From assembly GCA_945876185.1 (NCBI GenBank), contig CAMCMZ010000004.1, forward strand, positions 42,745 through 106,744: a DNA stretch of 64,000 bases. Reading direction: 5' to 3'. The position numbers and the translations under genes are program-made. The notes beneath the pieces are model-generated. The model saw only the letters and a list, made by a program, of their open reading frames with translations. It was not told the DNA's origin and made no database searches. Each line of letters starts with the position of its first letter. Positions within the stretch are counted from its first letter, which is position 1. Shown here piece after piece: positions 46,549 to 55,921 of this stretch. Source of the stretch: Candidatus Kuenenia stuttgartensis. Lineage in GTDB: Bacteria > Planctomycetota > UBA11346.

Positions 46549-47388
46549 ATGCGCATCGCCCTCCTCGGACTCGGACTCATCGGCACCGTCTGGTCGCGGC
46601 ACTGGCACGCGGACGGGCATGACCTGCGCACCTGGAACCGCACGCCGAAACCGGATGCGCCTGGGTTCAAGGCCGATCTCGGTGTGGCGGTTCGCCATGC
46701 CGAGGTGGTCGCGATCGTGGTGTCCGACGGGCCGGCGGTGCTCGATCTGGTCGCGCGGATCGCGCCGCACCTCGCCCCGGGTGCGGTGGTCTGCCAGCAT
46801 TCGACCATCGGCCGCGATGAATGCCTGGCGGCGGCCGAGCGCGTCCGTGCGGCTGGCGGGCGATTTCTCGACATGCCGTTCACCGGCAGCAAGACGGCGT
46901 CGGAGCAGCGCCAGGTGGTGTGGTACGTCGGCGGTGACCCTGCCGACCTGGCGCGCGTCGAGCCGATCTACCGGCCGCTCGCGCGTGCCCTGTTGCCGGT
47001 CGGCCCGGTCGGCCACGCGACCGCGCTGAAGCTCTGCATGAACCTCAACATCGCCGGTGTCTACCAGGCGCTGTGCGAGGCCCTGACCACCGCCGACCGG
47101 GCCGGGATCGACCGGAGCGCGTTCTTCCAGGCGTTGGATCTCAACGTCTCGCGCTCGGGTCTCGTCGATCTCAAGCGGCCGAAGCTCGACGCCGACGACT
47201 GGTCGCCGCATTTTGCGGTGAAGCACATGCACAAGGATCTGCGCCTCGCCCTGCGCCTGGCGGCTGAGGCCGGTCTCGAATTGTCCGGCACCGCCGAGGT
47301 CGAGCGCGCCTATGCCCGCGCCGAGGCTCTGGGACTGGCGGACAGCGACTTCGCGAGCCTGGTCGAGGTTGTTCGTCGCCAAGCGTGA
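46549..47388 (+). CDS. NAD(P)-dependent 3-hydroxyisobutyrate dehydrogenase-family protein
   Basis: 279 residues. The Rossmann start is MRIALLGLGLIGTVWSRHW. The substrate-binding loop PFTGSKTASEQ aligns with the usual DAPVSGG, and the catalytic Lys lies in LKLCMNLNIAG. The family oxidises beta-hydroxy acids (hydroxyisobutyrate, tartronate semialdehyde, 6-phosphogluconate-like) or reduces imines; the true substrate cannot be inferred. ATG 46549 has GAGG at a good distance; ATG 46540 is also in frame. argC follows 62 bp later. Confidence 0.87.
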   Translation: MRIALLGLGLIGTVWSRHWHADGHDLRTWNRTPKPDAPGFKADLGVAVRHAEVVAIVVSDGPAVLDLVARIAPHLAPGAVVCQHSTIGRDECLAAAERVRAAGGRFLDMPFTGSKTASEQRQVVWYVGGDPADLARVEPIYRPLARALLPVGPVGHATALKLCMNLNIAGVYQALCEALTTADRAGIDRSAFFQALDLNVSRSGLVDLKRPKLDADDWSPHFAVKHMHKDLRLALRLAAEAGLELSGTAEVERAYARAEALGLADSDFASLVEVVRRQA

Positions 47389-47450
47389 GTACCGCCAAGC
47401 GTGACGCCGCCCTTGTCAGCGCAGGGTTCGCCCATCGAATCCGCGCCACC

Positions 47451-48509
47451 ATGGCCAACCCCATTCCCGTCGCCGTCCTCGGCGCCACCGGCTATGCCGG
47501 TGAACTGTCCATCCGCATTTTGCTTGGTCACCCGGGTTTCACCGTGGTCCACGCCGGTTCCGATCGGCTTGGCGGCACCCGCCTCGCTGACGCGGTGCCG
47601 AGCTTCCAGGGCGAGACGGAACTCGTCCTGAGCGCCGACACGCCCGAGGCCATCGTCGCGAGCGGGGCCAAGGCGGTGGTGCTCGCTAAGAAGAGCCCCG
47701 AGGTCGCCAAGGTCGTGCCGGGCCTGCTCGCCCAGGGCCTGAAGCTGGTCGACATCGGGGCTGAATTCCGCCTTCGTTCAGCCGCGGCGTACAAGCAGTG
47801 GTACAAAGAGGACCACGCCTGCCCTGAACTGCTGCCCCAGGCGGTCTATGGCCTGAGCGAGATCCACACCGAGGCGATCCGCGCAGCCAAAGTGGTCGGC
47901 AATCCCGGCTGCTACGCGACCAGCATTTTGCTGCCGCTCATCCCGCTTTTGCGCGCCGGGTTGATCAGCGTGCCGATCACGGCGATCTGCTACTCCGGCA
48001 TCTCGGGCGCCGGCAAGCGCTTCACCGAATCCAACAGCAACCTGTTCTACGCCTGCAACGAGAACCTGCACAGCTACAAGCCGGTCGGGCACCAGCACAC
48101 CGGCGAGGTCGATCAGGAGCTTTCTGCTGCCGCTTCCACCGCCCCGGGGAGCGCCGCCGTGCACTGCACCTTCGTGCCGCACCTCGCCCCGATCACCCGG
48201 GGCATCCACACCACCATCACCGCCCAGGTGGCGGCCGGCGTGACCGAGGCCCAGGTGCGCGAAACCTGGCAGAAGTCCTATGCCGGCCGGACCTTCATCC
48301 GGATACGCCCGAATCCCAAGGACGTCGAGGTCGCCAACGTCGCCGGCACCAACTTCGCCGACTTCAGCGTCGCCGTCGACGGCCGCACCCTGATCATCGC
48401 CAGCGTGATCGACAATCTGGTCAAAGGCGCGAGCGGCCAGGCGGTGCAGAATCTCAACCTGATGTTCGGCTACGACGAGACGACGGGACTCATCCGGCGC
48501 GGGATCTGA
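47451..48509 (+). CDS. argC: N-acetyl-gamma-glutamyl-phosphate reductase
   Basis: 352 residues from ATG 47451; an upstream in-frame start at 47385 adds 22 poorly conserved residues. NADP-binding VLGATGYAGELSIRILL, catalytic Cys154 in VVGNPGCYATS and the histidine region VGHQHTGEVDQEL identify ArgC. It reduces N-acetylglutamyl-5-phosphate in arginine biosynthesis. No other arg gene is adjacent. The gene is convergent with the repeat lipoprotein, the stops about 10 bp apart. Confidence 0.95.
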   Translation: MANPIPVAVLGATGYAGELSIRILLGHPGFTVVHAGSDRLGGTRLADAVPSFQGETELVLSADTPEAIVASGAKAVVLAKKSPEVAKVVPGLLAQGLKLVDIGAEFRLRSAAAYKQWYKEDHACPELLPQAVYGLSEIHTEAIRAAKVVGNPGCYATSILLPLIPLLRAGLISVPITAICYSGISGAGKRFTESNSNLFYACNENLHSYKPVGHQHTGEVDQELSAAASTAPGSAAVHCTFVPHLAPITRGIHTTITAQVAAGVTEAQVRETWQKSYAGRTFIRIRPNPKDVEVANVAGTNFADFSVAVDGRTLIIASVIDNLVKGASGQAVQNLNLMFGYDETTGLIRRGI

Positions 48510-48520
48510 CCGAGCCGTGA

Positions 48521-49807
48521 TCAGCGCTTGGCGTCCCAGGTGCGCGGCGAGGACACGGTTTCGAAACTGACCGGCTTCTCGCCGACTGGCATCGGCATGG
48601 TGCCGTCGGCATAGGCCGGGTCGTAGCCGCTGAGGGTGAACCGCTTCACGTGGACGACGAGGTCCTTCCATTCCTTGGATCCGTAGCCGGCGAAGCGCAG
48701 GACGGCGAGTTTGAGCTCGTCGGCCTCACCGCCGGCGTACCGGTAGAAGCGGCGCAGGTCGCCGACCGCGAGGTGGCCGGCGGCGATTTCATTGCGCCAG
48801 AAGCGCTTGACCTCTTGGCTGAGCGGGCCGACCTCATGTTCGTACACTTCGAAGAAGCGCTCGACGTCGAGCAGCAGCTTGGGCACCTGGGCGATCTGCT
48901 CCTGTTTGTAGCGGCGCAGGTCGTCGCGGATGCTCTCGATCTCCCAATGGGCGCGGTTGCCGGCCTCGCGGACATCCTTGCGGAACAGGGCGAGTTCGCG
49001 CTCGCGGAAGCGGCTCCAGTCGGTCCACTCGTCGATGAAACGCGGCACCTGCTCGGATTCGTACGCATAGAACGCGGCGAAGTCGGCGATCATCCGCGCG
49101 GATTCGAGGTGGGCGTGCGCCCGGAAGCGTTTCCAGTCGGCGCCGAGCTTGTCCCAGTTCTGCAGGTTGGCGGCGAACCATTCGCGGCCGTCCTTCAGGA
49201 ACTTGCGGTATTCGCGGTCGCGCCATTGCAGGAACTGCCCGAGTTCACCCTCGAGGCTGCCGAGTTCCCAGCCAGCGGTGCGGTAGAACTGGTCCACTTC
49301 CTTGGTGAGCTTGTTCCATTCGCGGTTGCGCCACTCGACGAAGATTGCCGCGTCCATCACCAGGTTGCGCCATTCCAGGTCGCCCCGGCGGAAGAATTCC
49401 AGGATGTCGCCACGCGCGTGCGGGAAGTTGGTGACCTCATAGCCATAGAACCGCGCGCATTCGAGGGTGATGCGTTCAATGTCGCGCCAGTTGTCGACCA
49501 GCGTGAGAGCGAGTTCGTCGGTCAGCACCCACCACTCGCGCTTACGCCATTCGACGAAGCGGCTGACCTCGATCGGTATGACCTGGGCCTCGACCTTGTT
49601 CTTGGCGATGAAGCGCCGGATGTCGTTGCGGGCGGATTCGAGGTTGCCGACGGCGCGCCGGCCTTCGCGGCTGAAGTCGTTGTTGAGCGCCTGGGCCTCG
49701 GCGCTGCGGCTGCAGCCGCTCAGCGTAAGGCTGGCGAGCAAGAGGCTGGCGACCATGAGGCCGGCAAAGGGCAGCGCGACGACGAGCAGCGAGCGGACGA
49801 GGCGCAT
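48521..49807 (-). CDS. Lipoprotein built of 19 gapless 18-residue repeats
   Basis: 428 residues from ATG 49807. The signal peptide carries lipobox TLSGC (Cys32). From residue 47 to 388 the chain divides into 19 units of exactly 18 residues without an indel. Consensus: [RQ]-F-[YVF]-x-[WY]-x3-E-[WV]-x2-L-x2-[DE]-[VLI]-[RK]. Examples: unit 3 RFVEWRKREWWVLTDELA, unit 7 IFVEWRNREWNKLTKEVD, unit 16 RFFEVYEHEVGPLSQEVK. Position 2 is aromatic in 16 units, position 9 is mostly Glu, and positions 16-17 are acidic-hydrophobic. Eighteen residues equal five alpha-helical turns, so a continuous amphipathic helix or helical rod is likely. A 40-residue non-repeat tail ends the protein. I do not recognise the family. 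Confidence 0.82.
   Translation of the reverse strand: MRLVRSLLVVALPFAGLMVASLLLASLTLSGCSRSAEAQALNNDFSREGRRAVGNLESARNDIRRFIAKNKVEAQVIPIEVSRFVEWRKREWWVLTDELALTLVDNWRDIERITLECARFYGYEVTNFPHARGDILEFFRRGDLEWRNLVMDAAIFVEWRNREWNKLTKEVDQFYRTAGWELGSLEGELGQFLQWRDREYRKFLKDGREWFAANLQNWDKLGADWKRFRAHAHLESARMIADFAAFYAYESEQVPRFIDEWTDWSRFRERELALFRKDVREAGNRAHWEIESIRDDLRRYKQEQIAQVPKLLLDVERFFEVYEHEVGPLSQEVKRFWRNEIAAGHLAVGDLRRFYRYAGGEADELKLAVLRFAGYGSKEWKDLVVHVKRFTLSGYDPAYADGTMPMPVGEKPVSFETVSSPRTWDAKR
48644..49669 (-). repeat. 54-bp coding repeat, 19 diverged units
   Basis: These bases encode the 18-residue repeats (residues 47-388). Nucleotide identity between units is low while the protein pattern and register are strict. 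The repeat is therefore old and kept by selection on structure rather than a recent DNA tandem duplication. Confidence 0.82.
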
Positions 49808-49966
49808 CGCGGGACGGTACCCCCGCCCCGGGAATGGCTCAATCACCCCCGTCGCGGGGTCCTCGGCGTGAGTCATATGGTGGCTGGTCTGAAAACGCAG
49901 CACGGCGTGGGAACAGGAGGAATCCCGTTCCCACCCCGTGGCGCGGTTGCAAATAGCGGCGCGAAC

Positions 49967-51802
49967 TCAGCCCAGGCGTTGGCGCAGGCCGTCGAGTTCG
50001 GCCTTCAACGCCGCCGGCAGGCGGTTGCCGAACTTGGCGTAGAACTCAGCCACGCCGTCGACTTCCTGCTTCCAGCCGGCGGTATCGACGCGGGTCAGTT
50101 CTTCGATCGCGCCGGCGGGAAGGTTCAGGCCGCTGACGTCGATCGCGCCCGGCTTGGGGATGATGCCGACCGGGGTCTTCACGCCGACGTCCTTGCCTTC
50201 GACGCGTTCGACCACGTATTTCAGCACGCGGGCGTTGTCGCCGTAGCCGGGCCAGAGGAACTTGCCGTCTCTGCTCTTGCGAAACCAGTTCACAAAAAAG
50301 ACTTTTGGCATGGTGGCGGGCGCCTTTGCCCGGAGCGCCGCACCGATCTTGAGCCAGTGCGCGAAGTAATCGCCCATGTTGTAGCCGCAGAACGGCAGCA
50401 TGGCGAAGGGGTCGCGGCGGATGACGCCGACCGCGCCGATGTTGGCGGCGGTGGTCTCGGATCCGGTCGCCGAGCCCAGGAACACGCCGTGTTCCCAGCT
50501 CAGGGCCTCGTTGACGAGCGGAATGGTGGCCGGACGGCGGCCGCCGAACAGGAAGGCGCTGATCGGCACGCCGGCGGGATTTTCCCACTCAGGGTCGATG
50601 ACCGGGCACTGACTGGCGGGGGCGGTGAAGCGCGCGTTGGCGTGCGCGCCCTTGCGGCCCGAATCAGGCGTCCAGGGCTTGCCTTCCCAGTCCGTGCCAT
50701 GGGCGGGCGGGGGCACGCCCATGTCCTCCCACCACACGTCGCCGTCGCTGGTCAGCACGGTGTTGGTGAAGATGGTGTTCTTCTCGCAGGTGGTCAGCGC
50801 GTTCGGGTTGGATTTCTTTGAGGTTCCCGGTGCGACGCCGAAGAAGCCGGCCTCCGGATTCACGGCATACAGTCGGCCATCGGCACCGATGCGCATCCAG
50901 GCGATGTCGTCACCGACGGTGCGAACCTTCCAGCCCGGAATAGCCGGATGCATCATCGCGAGGTTGGTCTTGCCGCAGGCCGACGGGAACGCCGCCGCGA
51001 CGTAGTACGTCTTGTTCTCAGGCGAGGTCAGGGCGAGGATGAGCATGTGCTCGGCGAGCCAGCCTTCATCGCGTGCCTGCACCGACGCGATGCGCAGGGC
51101 GAAGCACTTTTTGCCGAGCAGGGCGTTGCCGCCGTAGCCGGAACCATAGGACCAGATCGTGCGTTCCTCAGGGAAATGCGCGATGTATTTCTTCTCGATC
51201 GGGGCGCAGGGCCATTTGATGTCGACCTCGCCGGGCTTGAGCGGCGCTCCGACCGAGTGCAGGCAGGGCACGAACTCGCCGGTGTCGCCGAGCTGCTTGA
51301 GCACGGCGGAACCGATGCGGGTCATGATCCGCATGTTCATCACCACGTACGGCGAGTCGCTCAGTTCGATGCCGATCTTCGAGATCGGACTGCCGATCGG
51401 GCCCATCGAGAACGGGATCACGTAGAGCGTGCGGCCGGCCATGCAGCCATCGTAGAGGTCGAGCATGGTCTGCTTCAGCGCGACCGGGTCGATCCAGTTG
51501 TTGGTCGGACCGGCCTCGTCCTTGCTGCGAGCGGCGATGTAGGTGCGGTCCTCGACGCGGGCCACGTCGGAGGGATCCGAGCGGAACAGGACGCAGCCGG
51601 GGCGCTTCGTCTGGTCGAGCGGAATGCCGATGCCGGCGTCGATGAGCTGCTTCTGGCACAGGTCGTATTCGGCCTGGCTGCCATCGCACCAATGGATCTT
51701 CGCCGGTTTGGTCAGCTTGGCGATCTCATCGACCCAGGCGAGGAGCTTCGCGTGCTTGGTCGGGGCGGACATCGGTGCAGAGGAGGGGGCAGCAGTGTCC
51801 AT
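49967..51802 (-). CDS. pckG: Phosphoenolpyruvate carboxykinase (GTP)
   Basis: 611 residues from ATG 51802 (AAGGAA upstream); a frame to 51892 is non-conserved. The GTP-PEPCK P-loop is [16 protein letters not shown]. Substrate-binding segments include [21 protein letters not shown] and [20 protein letters not shown], and [12 protein letters not shown] is conserved. It converts oxaloacetate and GTP to PEP, CO2 and GDP in gluconeogenesis. The AT-rich inverted repeats upstream (51931-51959) may be its regulatory site. Confidence 0.97.
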   Translation of the reverse strand: MDTAAPSSAPMSAPTKHAKLLAWVDEIAKLTKPAKIHWCDGSQAEYDLCQKQLIDAGIGIPLDQTKRPGCVLFRSDPSDVARVEDRTYIAARSKDEAGPTNNWIDPVALKQTMLDLYDGCMAGRTLYVIPFSMGPIGSPISKIGIELSDSPYVVMNMRIMTRIGSAVLKQLGDTGEFVPCLHSVGAPLKPGEVDIKWPCAPIEKKYIAHFPEERTIWSYGSGYGGNALLGKKCFALRIASVQARDEGWLAEHMLILALTSPENKTYYVAAAFPSACGKTNLAMMHPAIPGWKVRTVGDDIAWMRIGADGRLYAVNPEAGFFGVAPGTSKKSNPNALTTCEKNTIFTNTVLTSDGDVWWEDMGVPPPAHGTDWEGKPWTPDSGRKGAHANARFTAPASQCPVIDPEWENPAGVPISAFLFGGRRPATIPLVNEALSWEHGVFLGSATGSETTAANIGAVGVIRRDPFAMLPFCGYNMGDYFAHWLKIGAALRAKAPATMPKVFFVNWFRKSRDGKFLWPGYGDNARVLKYVVERVEGKDVGVKTPVGIIPKPGAIDVSGLNLPAGAIEELTRVDTAGWKQEVDGVAEFYAKFGNRLPAALKAELDGLRQRLG

Positions 51803-51930
51803 GGGAAGGGTTCCTTGCGTGCGCGGGGCGGGAGTCCGCCTGACCATGCGCGGGATGGAGGTCGCGCTCGTTGTGTCCCACGTCGGTTTCATCGCAATTG
51901 CTGAAGGTGACGACTTACCGGCAGGCGTAT

Positions 51931-51959
51931 GGATAAAAAGACATTTTTATCCGATAAAA
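51931..51959. promoter_or_regulatory. Overlapping AT-rich inverted repeats, candidate operator
   Basis: GGATAAAAA-N4-TTTTTATCC (51931-51952, perfect 9-bp arms) overlaps TTTTATC-C-GATAAAA (51945-51959, perfect 7-bp arms). This gives three GATAAAA-type half-sites in a conspicuously AT-rich island within GC-rich DNA, between the divergent pckG and bacilliredoxin genes (gap 51803-52096). It could be an operator for a GATAA-recognising regulator, or a hairpin. I see no other gene in the gap. Confidence 0.6.
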
Positions 51960-52096
51960 TAAGAAATTAGTATGGATGGCTGGCGCTGGACTGCCCAGGC
52001 CCAGGCGGCGTGGCCGATCGCGCATCCTTTGCGGAACCAAGCCCCCCACGCTGCTTGCCCTTTCCCTGTCGAACGACAATTGCGAACGAGGAACCC

Positions 52097-52510
52097 ATGT
52101 ACCCCAGCGAAATCACCGAACCAATCCGCGACGAAGTCAAGGCCCTGGGCCTGACCCAACTTACCACCGAGGCCGAGGTCGAAGCCGCGCTCAAGCAACC
52201 CGGCACCGCGCTGGTCTTCGTCAACAGCGTCTGCGGCTGCGCCGCCGGCGGGGCCCGCCCCGGCCTAGCGCTCGCCCTAACCGGCTCGGCCAAGAAACCG
52301 AGCCGCATCACTACCGTGTTCGCCGGCGTCGACCGCGAAGCCACCAACAAGGCGCGCAGTTTTTTCGCCGAATATCCGGCCTCCAGCCCGAGCGCCTGCC
52401 TGCTCAAGGATGGCGAACCGGTATGGGTCCTGCACCGGCATCAGATCGAAGGCCGCATGCCGGCGCAGATCGCCGAGGCCTTTTCCAAGGCGTTCGCACA
52501 GCACTGTTGA
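52097..52510 (+). CDS. Bacilliredoxin (BrxA/BrxB, YphP/YqiW family)
   Basis: 137 residues from ATG 52097 with GAGGAA upstream. The thioredoxin-like fold carries the CGC motif in VFVNSVCGCAAGGARPG, the signature of bacilliredoxins, which remove bacillithiol from S-bacillithiolated proteins. The FAGVDREATNKARSFFAEYP segment is also conserved. Such proteins occur outside Firmicutes, in Bacteroidetes and Deinococcus among others, so bacillithiol use is plausible but not shown; bshA/B/C are not in the window. Confidence 0.88.
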   Translation: MYPSEITEPIRDEVKALGLTQLTTEAEVEAALKQPGTALVFVNSVCGCAAGGARPGLALALTGSAKKPSRITTVFAGVDREATNKARSFFAEYPASSPSACLLKDGEPVWVLHRHQIEGRMPAQIAEAFSKAFAQHC

Positions 52511-52567
52511 CAGCGATGCCAATCGTGGCGATCGAGTCGCCTCGGTTGGCGGGTGGCGGTTGGCGGG

Positions 52568-55405
52568 TCAGCGTTCGCTGACGATGCTCGCCAGGTCGAC
52601 ACGGTAGCCCGCGAACGACCCGCTGTTCACCGAGAACTCCAGGGTGTTCGTCTCGCGCACCTGGGCGAGATCGAGCGGTAGTTCAACGACGGCGGTGGTG
52701 TTGTCGTTGGTGACGACTCTCGGCAGCCTGATGGCGGTACCGTTAAACTTCAGACTGCCTTCACCATCCGCCAGATCCTCTAGCACCAGGCGCAGCCAGG
52801 CGCGCTTGGCCGAGGCGCGTTCCGCGGCGGGGATGGCGACGGTGGTGGCTGCGGCCGTGCCTGGCTTGGCGATCTGCAGGATGTCCTTGGAGAAATGCTG
52901 GATCCGCACCAGTTCGGCCTTGGCCGGCGGGGTTCCGGCGAGGGGCAGGACGAGGCGCACCACGCTGCGTGGCTCCAGGGTGACCTGATGCGTGAAGGTG
53001 GTGCCGCTCGCGGCCAGGTCCTGCTTCTTCAGCGAGAGTTGGAAGTCGGGCGCGACGATCGGGGTTTCGACCACCGCTTTCGTGAAGGTGCAGCCGGTCG
53101 GGGCGGTGATGTCCACCGTGGCGGTCTGCACGCTGCGGTGGTCGTTCCAGACGAAGACCACCAGTTTGGCGGCACCATCCGCGGGCATGGCCTTGGGATC
53201 GGTACCGTCGATCGACGCGATGCTCCAGACCTTGGTGTCATCCGAAGTGGTCGCGACCAGCCGGCCACGCAGGTCGGCCATCAGGCCATAGGCGATCTCG
53301 GTCGCCTTTGGCGTGGTGTCGCTGTGGATGACCGTACGCGAACGCAGCTTATCCGGCGACTGCAGCACCGAGTACAGGCAGTCGCGCAGGTTGTAGACCA
53401 TGATGTGCCACTGGTAGGCCGCCTTGGCCTTTTCCGGGGTGTCGACAGGCCCAACCGCCGGGATGTCGACCAGATCGTTGGTCTCGGTGTTGTAGCTGTG
53501 CAGCCATTTGCCGTGCTTGGCCAAGCCATAGGCGGCGAGCACCTCATAGATGCCATTCATGCCCGCGGTGTCGCCCTGGTAGTGGTGTTCGGTGACGCCG
53601 TCGATCCAGGGGCCGATGCGATCGATGGTGGGTTTGAACAGCAGATCCCAGGCGGCCCAGTGGTCCTCGTTCCAGCGGAACTCCCAGCCGGCGACCACAG
53701 TCAGGTCGGGGTTGGTTTCCTTGGCCGTCTTGGCGACCACCTCGGCCATGTTGTCGTAGAGGAATCCGATGCCCTGGCCCGACCAGTAGGTGAACTTGGT
53801 TACGTCTTCGATCCTCCATTCGGTGCGTGCGGTGTAGATCTTGCCTTTGATGTCGACGGTGTCGCCGGCCTTGGCCTTTTCCGGGGCGACTTCATCTTTG
53901 GGCAGTCCCTTCTTGCCGGCGGCATCGGTCCAGGACACCTGGCCCGAATCGACCCAGCGGAAGTGCGGTACGATGGTTCCGCTGTGCTTAATCGCCACCG
54001 GGCCGCCAGCCACGGCTTTGGCGACATCGTAGTGGCGCACGGTGAACGCGCTTCCTTGACCACCATTGCCCCGGGCCCAGTTCAGATAGGGCTCGTTCCA
54101 GAACTCCAGCACGTGGCGGCCAGGATTCTGCTTGGCGGCAGTAGCATAGGCCAAGGTGTTGGCTTGCAGCATCTCCTTCCACTTGGGAGAGGTGAGGATC
54201 GGAGCCGTGTAGTTGCGCTCACCCCAGGCGTCGAGGATGAACGCCTCGCCAGATTTCGCGGGGCTCGGCTTGCCCTCAGGGGTGGTGAAAAGCGCTCGTT
54301 GGCAACCGGGGCGGAACTTCGCCGGAAGATCAGGGGCATAACCGCCGAAAATGCCAGCTGGCACCATCTCCTGGCGGTTCACCGCCAGGGTGCGACCAGT
54401 GACGGTAAGGTGCGCGGGTCTGATCGCCTGGGCGGGGTCGGTGACCAGGTCGATACCGGTGACGGTGAACGCGGTTTTTCCGATCCCGAATGGATTCACG
54501 ACGCCGATCGCGAGCCCGGTGATCCGTTTCAGGTCAAGTGTGAAGTCCGCATCGGCAAAGTCGCCGGGGCTGACGTATTCGGCCACGGTGAAATCGCTGA
54601 ACCAGGCGGTGCCGGTGTTCTCGCTGCCGACCAGGGGGCAGACGTAGCGTTGGTAGTACCAGCAGCCATCAGCTTCGCGCAGCCACAGCCCGACCTGGAC
54701 ACTCGCCTGCGGCTGATCACTGCGGATGCGCAGGCGTAGCCCGGTCGCGGCCGACCAGTCCAGCGGCTTGGCGAAGCCGTTCACCGAGAACTCACTGCGG
54801 TTCCAGTTCGTCCGCTTGGCTCCCAGATCGAAGGTGAATTTGATGCCGTCCTGGTCCCTCTCCCCACGCTGGAAGCGGCCGCCGCCGACCGGCTTGGTCG
54901 TGGTGCCGCTCACGACGCCCGCGGTGCCGAATTTCTCAACCACGCTGTCGCCGGCCGGCAGGGTGGCCTTCCAGGTGCCGGTGACTTTCCACGACTGAGA
55001 ATCGCCGCCGCTCTTGTCCAAGGCCAGGTCGAGATCGATCGGGATGGTGCGCTCCAGCTTGTCCTTAGGCACCCACTGGTCGGGCTTGAGGGTCAGTTGG
55101 ATGCGTCCTGACAGCTTGCCGGGACTGGCTTTCAGCTCGATCGCGCAGGGGTGCTTCGCCTTGTTGAAACCCCCGACGGTCGCCGAACCCACCTGCCAGA
55201 CACCATCCACGATGGAGAGACGCAGGTTGGTCGAGTCAGCGAATATGCCGGCGCAGACCAGGTCCAACTGCAGGTTGTTATCATCGTGGAATTGGATCGC
55301 CGTCTTGAGATCAAGCAGTGGGACGGCGCTGATGCCCTCACCGGCGCAGGCGGTCAGGGCGGACAGGATCAGGATGGTGGCCTGGGCAACGCGACGGAAA
55401 ATCAT
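52568..55405 (-). CDS. Large secreted glycoside hydrolase-like protein, clan GH-A type
   Basis: 945 residues from ATG 55405 (GAGGA upstream). The signal peptide ends ALTACAGEG and may be a lipobox. N-terminal beta-rich regions (~1-340) look like carbohydrate-binding modules. A probable TIM-barrel follows: HVLEFWNEPYLNW with Glu ~438 as the usual acid/base in an N-E-P motif, HHYQGD, and Glu ~641 in SYNTETNDL as a candidate nucleophile. The ~200-residue spacing fits clan GH-A (GH39, GH50 or GH86-like). A C-terminal beta-sandwich follows. Substrate unknown; a polysaccharide such as agar, xylan or porphyran is possible. Confidence 0.72.
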   Translation of the reverse strand: MIFRRVAQATILILSALTACAGEGISAVPLLDLKTAIQFHDDNNLQLDLVCAGIFADSTNLRLSIVDGVWQVGSATVGGFNKAKHPCAIELKASPGKLSGRIQLTLKPDQWVPKDKLERTIPIDLDLALDKSGGDSQSWKVTGTWKATLPAGDSVVEKFGTAGVVSGTTTKPVGGGRFQRGERDQDGIKFTFDLGAKRTNWNRSEFSVNGFAKPLDWSAATGLRLRIRSDQPQASVQVGLWLREADGCWYYQRYVCPLVGSENTGTAWFSDFTVAEYVSPGDFADADFTLDLKRITGLAIGVVNPFGIGKTAFTVTGIDLVTDPAQAIRPAHLTVTGRTLAVNRQEMVPAGIFGGYAPDLPAKFRPGCQRALFTTPEGKPSPAKSGEAFILDAWGERNYTAPILTSPKWKEMLQANTLAYATAAKQNPGRHVLEFWNEPYLNWARGNGGQGSAFTVRHYDVAKAVAGGPVAIKHSGTIVPHFRWVDSGQVSWTDAAGKKGLPKDEVAPEKAKAGDTVDIKGKIYTARTEWRIEDVTKFTYWSGQGIGFLYDNMAEVVAKTAKETNPDLTVVAGWEFRWNEDHWAAWDLLFKPTIDRIGPWIDGVTEHHYQGDTAGMNGIYEVLAAYGLAKHGKWLHSYNTETNDLVDIPAVGPVDTPEKAKAAYQWHIMVYNLRDCLYSVLQSPDKLRSRTVIHSDTTPKATEIAYGLMADLRGRLVATTSDDTKVWSIASIDGTDPKAMPADGAAKLVVFVWNDHRSVQTATVDITAPTGCTFTKAVVETPIVAPDFQLSLKKQDLAASGTTFTHQVTLEPRSVVRLVLPLAGTPPAKAELVRIQHFSKDILQIAKPGTAAATTVAIPAAERASAKRAWLRLVLEDLADGEGSLKFNGTAIRLPRVVTNDNTTAVVELPLDLAQVRETNTLEFSVNSGSFAGYRVDLASIVSER

Positions 55406-55654
55406 GGCAGGTCCTCGGGGCGTGGAACTATCCTGCCTGAGGCCAGGACACAAACGGTCCGGTTCCGGCCTGGGCGACGTAGCCGATACGGCCAGGTTCG
55501 CGGCACGTTGACCGTCATAACGCCCATCGGCGGGAATCGTTGCGGGGTACGTGCCGGTGGCTGCCGGTGGCCGTCGGTGGCCGAGGTTGTGCGCTTGCAT
55601 TTCAAAGCAGTCGCGCATCCTTCGCACCCTCCTCTATTGCACCGGAGTTCCACC

Positions 55655-55915
55655 ATGGCTCGCGCTCTTCACCGCTACCGTCAAATCCGCATCGAATCCC
55701 AGCGTGAAATCAACCGGCAGACCCGGATCGACAGCGCACCGGGCAAGGTGAAGGCCCGCGACCGTCGCGACGCCAACATCGTGGCCAAGATCAAGGCGCT
55801 CGGCACCACGCCGGCCAATGGCTACAGCGCCGAGGTGCAGAGCTGGCTCTCGCGCCAGATCGGCAAGCCGTATGCCAAGCTGACCGCGCAGGACATTGCG
55901 ACCGCGATCGCTTAG
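55655..55915 (+). CDS. Small basic protein of unknown function
   Basis: 86 residues from ATG 55655. It is highly basic at the N-terminus (HRYRQIRIESQREINRQTR) and helical throughout (ARDRRDANIVAKIKALGT). No family is recognised. It could bind RNA or DNA by charge alone. The frame is open for 500 bp further upstream, but this antisense stretch belongs to the hydrolase gene. Palindromic repeats begin 6 bp after its stop. Confidence 0.55.
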   Translation: MARALHRYRQIRIESQREINRQTRIDSAPGKVKARDRRDANIVAKIKALGTTPANGYSAEVQSWLSRQIGKPYAKLTAQDIATAIA

Positions 55916-55921
55916 CTATCG

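Noticed and set aside
48650..50821. 723-codon plus-strand open frame opposite the repeat lipoprotein and pckG
   Set aside because: It spans two well-supported genes on the other strand and its translation is low-complexity with no motif.
52895..54739. 614-codon plus-strand frame opposite the hydrolase gene
   Set aside because: Antisense shadow of a gene with signal peptide and catalytic motifs.
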